From the NCBI RefSeq assembly GCF_001641285.1, contig NZ_CP014841.1:1488001-1552000 (forward strand): 64,000 nucleotides of DNA, given 5' to 3'. The notes under the pieces are model-generated. The model was not told the DNA's origin. It was given only the letters and a program-made list of their open reading frames with translations, and made no database searches. A program made the translations under genes and the position numbers. Below are positions 59,226 through 64,000 of the stretch, piece by piece; within the stretch, counting starts at the first letter, position 1; each line of letters starts with the position of its first letter. Source of the DNA: Dyella thiooxydans. Its GTDB lineage: Bacteria > Pseudomonadota > Gammaproteobacteria > Xanthomonadales > Rhodanobacteraceae.

Positions 59226-59993
59226 TCAGCCGGCCGCGCCCTCCTGCAGCGGCCAGTCCGACGCATCCAGCGTGTCGCGGTAGGCGTGGTAGGTGGCGTA
59301 GGCCAGCCACGGCATCACCAGCCCCAGCCCGATCACGGTGGCGAAACCGACCACCGTCAGCACCACGATGATCGCGCCCCACAGCAGCATCGCCGGCTTG
59401 TTGCGCAGCACCGCGTTGAAGCTGGAGACGCAGGCGGTGACCATGTCCACGTCGCGCTGCGCGATCAGCGGCAACGACACCACCGACACGGCGAAGGTAA
59501 AGGCGGCGAAGGCGGCACCGATCAGCGAGCCGATCGCCAGGTACTCGAGCAGCGCGCGATGGTCGCCCGGATCCACCGGCACGAAGGCGGTGAGCATCAT
59601 GCCGGCACGCGACCAGATCAGGATGATCACCAACTGCATCAAGGCGAAGATCCCGGCCTGCCCCATCACCCGCCGCGCCACCGCGAACGAGTCGCGCAAC
59701 CGCGGTTCGCGCCCGGCGATCAAGCCGCAGCTCACCGAATACAACCCCACGCCGATCAGTGGCGCCGCGAAGACGAAGCCGGACAGCAGCAAGGCCAGCA
59801 GGGCGAACCGCCCCAGCTCCCAGGCCAGCCACGACACCGCTGCGCTCACCAGCACGATCACCGTGCCGAATACGGCGGTCAGCGCCGGTGCCCGCCGCAC
59901 GTCCCGCCAGCCTGCGGCCAGCCAGCGCCAAGGCGCCGACAGCGGCAGCGGCCGGCAGGGCACCACGAACGGTCGCTGTGCTTCCTCGGTCAT
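59226..59993 (-). CDS. DUF2189-family integral membrane protein
   Basis: The 255-residue protein has six hydrophobic helices. The DUF2189 signature lies in the second half: AQRDVDMVTACVSSFNAVLR, then NKPAMLLWGAIIVVLTVVGF and GLVMPWLAYATYHAYRDTL. The family is found near respiratory oxidase and denitrification genes in several proteobacteria, so its place next to nirK may be meaningful, though it is transcribed towards the porin gene from the other strand. No catalytic residues are known. The start is ATG 59993 with GAGG close upstream. Function unknown. Confidence 0.83.
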   Translation of the reverse strand: MTEEAQRPFVVPCRPLPLSAPWRWLAAGWRDVRRAPALTAVFGTVIVLVSAAVSWLAWELGRFALLALLLSGFVFAAPLIGVGLYSVSCGLIAGREPRLRDSFAVARRVMGQAGIFALMQLVIILIWSRAGMMLTAFVPVDPGDHRALLEYLAIGSLIGAAFAAFTFAVSVVSLPLIAQRDVDMVTACVSSFNAVLRNKPAMLLWGAIIVVLTVVGFATVIGLGLVMPWLAYATYHAYRDTLDASDWPLQEGAAG

Positions 59994-60059
59994 GGCCCCT
60001 CCTCCACGATCCCCTGCGGCGGACTATAACGAGCCGCGCCACCGCCGTGTGCCGGCAGG

Positions 60060-60989
60060 CTAACCCGCCGGATAGGCGGCGCGGCAGGCCGCCAGCACCA
60101 CGCCACGCAGCCAGCGGTGGGCCGGATCGGCATCCAGCCGGGGATGCCAGATCGCGCTCACCATCAGCGGCGGCAGTTTCAGCGGGAGCTCGAACATGTC
60201 GAGCGCGGAGGCACGGGAGCGACGTCCCGGCGACGCGCTTCCGAGGCAGGACTGCGGCACGATGGCGACGAGGCCGGTATCGCGCGCCATCGCCAATGCA
60301 TCGGTGAAGCCGGGCACCACGACCCGCACGTCGCGATGCAGTCCCACGGCGGCCAGCGCATCGTCGACCGGTCCGCGCGTCTCGCCGCCGGGTGACGCGG
60401 CGACATGCCCGCACGCCACCAGGCGCTTCGCGGTCACGGTCCGCGCCGACAGCAGCGGATGGCAGGTACGCACCACGCCCACGTAGCGGTCGCGGAACAG
60501 CAGGCGGGTACGCACTTCCGGCGCCGCGGTGCCGACCACGCCGATCTCCAGATCGATCCTTCCATCGCGCAGCGGCGTCGCATCCTTGTCGGGTTTGTGC
60601 ACGAACTGCAGCCGCACCCGCGGCGCTGCAGTCGACACTGCCCGGAACAGCGGCACGCCGAACCGCTCGACGAAGGCTTCGTTGGCGCGTAGGGTAAAAC
60701 TGCGATCCAGCGATGCAGGGTCGAGCGGCTCCGATAGTGGCCGCAGCACCGCCTGCGCGTCGCGGCTCAGGTCATGCACGCGATCGCGCAGCTCGATCGC
60801 CCGCGGCGAGGGCACCAGCCCCCGACCGGCGCGCACCAGCAGCGGATCCCCGGTCGCCGCGCGCAGTCGCGCCAGCGTGCGGCTCATCGCCGATGCGCTC
60901 AAACCGAGCCGGCGCGCCGCGCCGGTCACGCTGCCTTCGGCGAGCAGGGCGTCGAGGGCCGGCAGCAGATTGAGATCGACCGATTCCAT
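60060..60989 (-). CDS. LysR-family transcriptional regulator
   Basis: The 309-residue regulator starts with VDLNLLPALDALLAEGSVTG, then AARRLGLSASAMSRTLARLR, a NodD/LinR-like helix-turn-helix. The effector domain begins at DRSFTLRANEAFVERFGVPL. This subgroup (MExVDLNLLxxLxALL) often controls a divergently transcribed oxidoreductase. Here the SDR gene at 61121 is divergent, and the intergenic region holds a T-N11-A-type inverted repeat. The start is ATG 60989 at the conserved beginning of the domain. Effector unknown. Confidence 0.9.
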   Translation of the reverse strand: MESVDLNLLPALDALLAEGSVTGAARRLGLSASAMSRTLARLRAATGDPLLVRAGRGLVPSPRAIELRDRVHDLSRDAQAVLRPLSEPLDPASLDRSFTLRANEAFVERFGVPLFRAVSTAAPRVRLQFVHKPDKDATPLRDGRIDLEIGVVGTAAPEVRTRLLFRDRYVGVVRTCHPLLSARTVTAKRLVACGHVAASPGGETRGPVDDALAAVGLHRDVRVVVPGFTDALAMARDTGLVAIVPQSCLGSASPGRRSRASALDMFELPLKLPPLMVSAIWHPRLDADPAHRWLRGVVLAACRAAYPAG

Positions 60990-61015
60990 CCGCGGAGCAT
61001 AGCGCCGCGCGGTCT

Positions 61016-61049
61016 ATACGATTGCGTTTGATGCACAAACAATTTGTAT
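61016..61049. promoter_or_regulatory. LysR-type operator between the LysR and SDR genes
   Basis: A perfect GTTTG-ATGCA-CAAAC inverted repeat (61026-61040) contains the T-N11-A pattern. It is framed by ATAC-g-ATTG on the left and CAAT-tt-GTAT on the right, an outer interrupted palindrome. The site is AT-rich and centred in the divergent gap, as expected for a LysR binding site. Confidence 0.6.
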
Positions 61050-61120
61050 CCAATGCGTCTGGCGCCATCCATTGAGGCGTGAAACCCTTCCTGTCGCCCC
61101 CGCTGCATGGACACCACGCG

Positions 61121-61828
61121 ATGCCGACACCGCCCCTCCCCCCGACGATCCTGCTGATCGGTGCCTCGCGCGGCCTGGGCCTGGCCATGGCGGGCGAGTT
61201 CCTGCGCAGGGGCTGGCACGTCGTCGGCACCGTGCGCGGCACCGCCCGCACGGGGCTGCACGAGCTGGCCGAGGCGCACCCGGGAGCGATCACGATCGAG
61301 ACGCTGGACATCCGCGAGCCCGAGCAGCTCGCCGCCCTGCGCAAGCGCCTGGATCGCCGGCGCTTCGACATGCTGTTCGTCAATGCCGGCACGACCAATC
61401 CCGATCCCACGCAGACCATCGGCGAGGTGTCGACCCGGGATTTCGTCGACCTGATGGTCACCAACGCGCTCAGCCCGATGCGGGTGGTCGAGCAATTGGA
61501 AGCGCTGGTCATCCCCACCGGCCTCATCGGCATCATGTCGTCCGGACAAGGCAGCATCGCCAACAACGAGAAAGGCATGCGCGAGCTCTACCGGGGCAGC
61601 AAGGCCGCGCTGAACATGTTCATGCGCAGCTTCGCCGCACGGCACGCCGGCTCCGCCCGCGCCATGGTGCTGATGGCCCCCGGCTGGGTGCGCACCGAGC
61701 TCGGTGGCGCGGAGGCGCCATTGACCATCGAGGACAGCGTGCCCCGCCTGGTGGACGTGCTGCTCGCCCAGCCGGGCACGCCCGGATTGCGGTACCTCGA
61801 CTATCTGGGGCGCACGGTGCCCTGGTAG
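61121..61828 (+). CDS. Short-chain dehydrogenase/reductase
   Basis: The 235-residue protein has the SDR Rossmann start ILLIGASRGLGLAMAGEFLR, the NAG motif (MLFVNAGTTNP), a catalytic Ser (GIMSSGQGSI) and YxxxK (ELYRGSKAALNMF), followed by VLMAPGWVRTELGG. It belongs to the classical SDR group and may reduce small carbonyl compounds with NAD(P)H; the substrate is unknown. The frame is open to a GTG at 61079. ATG 61121 is preferred because it places the first strand normally, though neither start has a strong ribosome binding site. It is divergent from a LysR gene that probably controls it. Confidence 0.85.
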   Translation: MPTPPLPPTILLIGASRGLGLAMAGEFLRRGWHVVGTVRGTARTGLHELAEAHPGAITIETLDIREPEQLAALRKRLDRRRFDMLFVNAGTTNPDPTQTIGEVSTRDFVDLMVTNALSPMRVVEQLEALVIPTGLIGIMSSGQGSIANNEKGMRELYRGSKAALNMFMRSFAARHAGSARAMVLMAPGWVRTELGGAEAPLTIEDSVPRLVDVLLAQPGTPGLRYLDYLGRTVPW

Positions 61829-62021
61829 CGGCGCCCGGGTGGGGCTCGCGATACCCGCGGCAACCCGTGGATGCGTGGAACGTGCGGCCACCGGCATGTC
61901 GCAAACGCTTGCGAAATGCGGCGCTTTTCAAGGCCCCGGCGAACCGCGCCGCTGTTCGGACCGGCGACGTCGCTATGCTCGACCTCAGCGGCGCAAGGGG
62001 CGCCGATCAGGGGGAGCAACG

Positions 62022-62918
62022 ATGACGACACGATCGAGGCGGACGTCGGCCGGGTTCGGCTGGCTGATGCGCGGATTCAGTGCTGGCTTTCGCCATCCGA
62101 AACCGCTGTGGGGCAGTGCGGTGATACTGCTGACGGCGGTTGTCCTGCCGTCGCTGGTGACGCTGCCGATGCGCCTGCATGCCATCCATGCCGGCGTGCC
62201 GGTCTCCCCGATGACCTCCGTCGCATGGACCGCACTCTCGATGCTGATCGGCCTGCTGGTGATTCCGCTGTACGGTGGGTACCTGCAGGTGATCGATGCG
62301 GCCGAATGCGGCCGCGCGGCGCGCATCCGCGACATCTTCGGCCCTTATCGCGACGGCAGTGCCCTGCGCCTGATCGGCTTCGGGCTGGTGGTCCTGCTGA
62401 TCTACTTCGCGATGTTCGCGCTCCTTCTCGTTGCGATGGGCGGCGGACTGCTGCACTGGTACATGCAGGCGCTCACCATGCAGGCACAGCCCGTGTCGCC
62501 ATCGCTGCCGCATGGCTTCGGCACGCTCATCGCCCTGGGCGCGGTGTTCTTCCTGCTGTTCAGCGCCTTCTATGCGATCGCCCTCGGGCAGATCGCACTG
62601 GGCCGCCGGGGAGTGTTCGCCGCGATCGGCGACGGCGTGGTCGGCACCGCGAAGAACGCACTGCCGTTGCTGGCCTATGCGCTCGGTGGCCTGCTCGCCA
62701 TGATCGGGATTGCGATCGCCCTGATGCTGGTGATGATGCTGGCGTTCCTGCTCGGCAGACTGGTCGGCAGCTGGCTGATGCTGGTGATCGCGATACCGCT
62801 GTACATCGGTTTCATGATGACGATCTTCATGGGCATGTTCGGCGTGAGCTACCACCTGTGGCGTGACGTGTGCGGCACCGACGACGTCACCGCGCTGCCG
62901 GAGCCGGCCACGGCCTGA
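62022..62918 (+). CDS. Multi-pass membrane protein, BPSS1780-like
   Basis: The 298-residue protein has six hydrophobic helices. Its layout is a short N-terminal segment (GWLMRGFSAGFRHPKPLWGS), helix pairs around ILLTAVVLPSLVTL and LIGLLVIPLYGGYLQVIDAA, and a C-terminal helix followed by GVSYHLWRDVC. It resembles the uncharacterised BPSS1780-type membrane proteins of beta- and gammaproteobacteria. No transport or enzymatic motif is visible. GGGGGAG before ATG 62022 fixes the start, although the frame is open to 61839. It is probably monocistronic; the next gene is convergent. Confidence 0.75.
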   Translation: MTTRSRRTSAGFGWLMRGFSAGFRHPKPLWGSAVILLTAVVLPSLVTLPMRLHAIHAGVPVSPMTSVAWTALSMLIGLLVIPLYGGYLQVIDAAECGRAARIRDIFGPYRDGSALRLIGFGLVVLLIYFAMFALLLVAMGGGLLHWYMQALTMQAQPVSPSLPHGFGTLIALGAVFFLLFSAFYAIALGQIALGRRGVFAAIGDGVVGTAKNALPLLAYALGGLLAMIGIAIALMLVMMLAFLLGRLVGSWLMLVIAIPLYIGFMMTIFMGMFGVSYHLWRDVCGTDDVTALPEPATA

Positions 62919-63001
62919 CCATCGGCCTCGGGTGGGGCCGCCTCCGCCAGGTTCCGGCCATGCACGACCCGGCCACGTAGGCACCGGGCGATCGCCGGCA
63001 C

Positions 63002-63736
63002 TCAGCGCGGCTCGGTGTCGGTGTCGGTGTCGGGCAACAGGCTGGCCGTATCTTCCAGCGTGATACCGGGCAACCCGCGAAGGTGCCGGCGCAGCCAGTA
63101 GGTGTGCTCTACACCGACCGCAACGACGATGCGCGCGCCAGGATGCTCGCGTGCGGCGCGCTGGATCACCTGCAGGAAATGCCCGTTCCAGGCCTGCCAG
63201 CCAGCGCGCTCGCCCGGGCCGACCATGTCCTGCTGCAGCTGGTGCTTGGCGTCGAGCACGGCATCGGTGGTGGCGTCGTTGACGCGGCGGGGCGATGTCC
63301 AGTAAGCCACAAGCGCCTTCAGCGCGGCTTCGCCATAGGCTGCGAACGCCTGCGCCTGCCGCGGATGTTGCTGCCCAAACGCCTGCGAGGCCGACGCATA
63401 CGGCTTCACGATCGCGCTGAACTCCGGCTCGGCCGGTTCCAGCGCATACACCGCGTAACGATGGCGCGCCAGGAGCGGATAGATCACCCGCGGATACTCC
63501 TGCTTCACCCGTTCCGGACCGTGCACCTCGAGATCGCGTGGCTGCACTTCGAGGCACAACACATCCGGCTCGAGCGTCTCGATGATCGACCCGAGCCGGT
63601 CGAAGCCGTAGGCCGGCACCTCTGCATGCATTGCATGCAGTGTCGCCAGCACCACTACCCGGGCCGGTGCCTTTGCTGCGTACGCCGGGGCGCACAGACC
63701 GGCGAGCACCAGCAGAACCGACATGCATCTGGACAT
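63002..63736 (-). CDS. Secreted TraB/GumN-like protein
   Basis: The 244-residue protein has a signal peptide (MSVLLVLAGLCAPAYA). The mature part starts VVVLATLHAMHAEVPAYG, comparable to the LGTxH motif at the start of TraB/GumN/EreA-like proteins. It continues with IIETLEPDVLCLEVQPRDLE and, near the end, RIVVAVGVEHTYWLRRHL, comparable to the second conserved His region. The fold group contains metal-dependent peptidases and erythromycin esterases; activity here is not proven. GGGGGTG before ATG 63736 supports the start. The last residues are a short Thr/Asp repeat (DTDTDTE). Divergent from the gene beginning at 63952. Confidence 0.6.
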   Translation of the reverse strand: MSRCMSVLLVLAGLCAPAYAAKAPARVVVLATLHAMHAEVPAYGFDRLGSIIETLEPDVLCLEVQPRDLEVHGPERVKQEYPRVIYPLLARHRYAVYALEPAEPEFSAIVKPYASASQAFGQQHPRQAQAFAAYGEAALKALVAYWTSPRRVNDATTDAVLDAKHQLQQDMVGPGERAGWQAWNGHFLQVIQRAAREHPGARIVVAVGVEHTYWLRRHLRGLPGITLEDTASLLPDTDTDTEPR

Positions 63737-63951
63737 CGCACACCCCCGCATGATCTTTCGAAGAAGCCATGAAACCACCACCGTTGCTTCCCGGGAAGTC
63801 GTGCGCTGGCCCATATCGGCCCGGCGTCGGCAGCAGCGAGCCCATGCGGCAGTCCCGGTTCGCTTGCCAAACCCGCCCCGCCGTTTCCATAGTTGCCGGA
63901 TCGCCGCCCCTGCGGGGTGGCGCGTGCTCTCCACCCAGAGGAACCCCACCC

Positions 63952-64000
63952 ATGAAGAAAGCCGCCCTGGCTTCGGCGATCGTTTCGCTCGTCTGCCTTG
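63952..64000 (+). CDS. Start of an exported protein, cut by the window end
   Basis: Sixteen codons are visible: a Lys-Lys N-terminus and a hydrophobic segment (AALASAIVSLVCL), i.e. the beginning of a signal peptide. AGAGGAA lies at the right distance before the ATG. Nothing can be said of its function. Confidence 0.6.
   Translation, partial: MKKAALASAIVSLVCL

Overview
The window is 64 kb of GC-rich DNA (about two thirds G+C by eye). It is densely packed with typical proteobacterial chromosomal genes. The mix of families (PilU, PBP1C with a bacterial alpha-2-macroglobulin, a DUF1615 lipoprotein, a DUF885 metallo-lipoprotein, an M61 peptidase, a tryptophan-halogenase-like flavoenzyme, many GGDEF/HD-GYP proteins, a copper nitrite reductase) points to a gammaproteobacterium of the Xanthomonadales, most likely Rhodanobacteraceae (Rhodanobacter, Dyella or Luteibacter type). 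That placement is an inference from gene content. I saw no rRNA, tRNA, CRISPR array, insertion sequence or prophage.

Layout. 1-5.4 kb: the end of pilU, a DUF1615 lipoprotein, a GtrII-like membrane protein and a short YadA-type trimeric autotransporter. 5.7-16.3 kb: a glutathione-transferase-like protein, an amidase, pbpC and a 1,663-residue alpha-2-macroglobulin separated by a REP-like inverted repeat, then a second GST gene interrupted by an in-frame TAG. 16.3-25.6 kb: a TonB-C-like secreted protein, a complete flavin-dependent halogenase homologue, a TPR lipoprotein, a DUF885 protein, an SGNH hydrolase, an MFS exporter and a PHBH-fold monooxygenase. 25.7-32.5 kb: a GNAT enzyme, plsY directly behind a gene that fuses the FakA and FakB halves of fatty acid kinase, a COG2521-like methyltransferase and a chemoreceptor with a good sigma-28 promoter. 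32.8-34.4 kb: an ArsR/SRPBCC pair with two matching operators and a probable leaderless start, then a periplasmic peroxiredoxin.

34.48-35.63 kb holds the most striking item: a split borosin RiPP locus. It consists of an alpha-N-methyltransferase of the OphMA/SonM type and, 55 bp downstream, an 87-residue precursor with a helical binding domain, a short Ile-Val segment and an acidic tail. A periplasmic-sensor diguanylate cyclase follows 31 bp later. The methyltransferase, the precursor and the first two thirds of that cyclase have visibly lower GC (52-57% in rows I counted) than their neighbours.

37.7-45.1 kb: a second and third GGDEF protein, an SGNH hydrolase, a tiny fimbrillin-like secreted protein with a perfect CRP/Clp-type palindrome upstream, an M61 peptidase and an HDOD protein. 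45.4-53.1 kb: an Asn/Gln-repeat secreted protein, a CPBP protease, a decayed isochorismatase copy, an MHS-family transporter, a DUF1801 protein, an AraC/VOC operon, an intact isochorismatase divergent from a LysR regulator, and an aromatic-rich secreted protein. 53.5-55.9 kb: an HD-GYP phosphodiesterase and a MASE2-GGDEF cyclase in tandem. 56.5-60 kb: nirK with an N-terminal cupredoxin domain, an alginate-export-like porin and a DUF2189 membrane protein. 60-64 kb: LysR divergent from an SDR, a multi-pass membrane protein, a TraB/GumN-like secreted protein and the first codons of a further exported protein.

Three themes recur. Cyclic-di-GMP signalling appears in four GGDEF proteins, one HD-GYP and one HDOD, with a PilU motor ATPase at the edge. 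Envelope biogenesis and defence are represented by PBP1C/alpha-2-macroglobulin, YadA, GtrII and porins. Small regulator-plus-enzyme pairs are common (ArsR-SRPBCC, AraC-VOC, LysR-isochorismatase, LysR-SDR).
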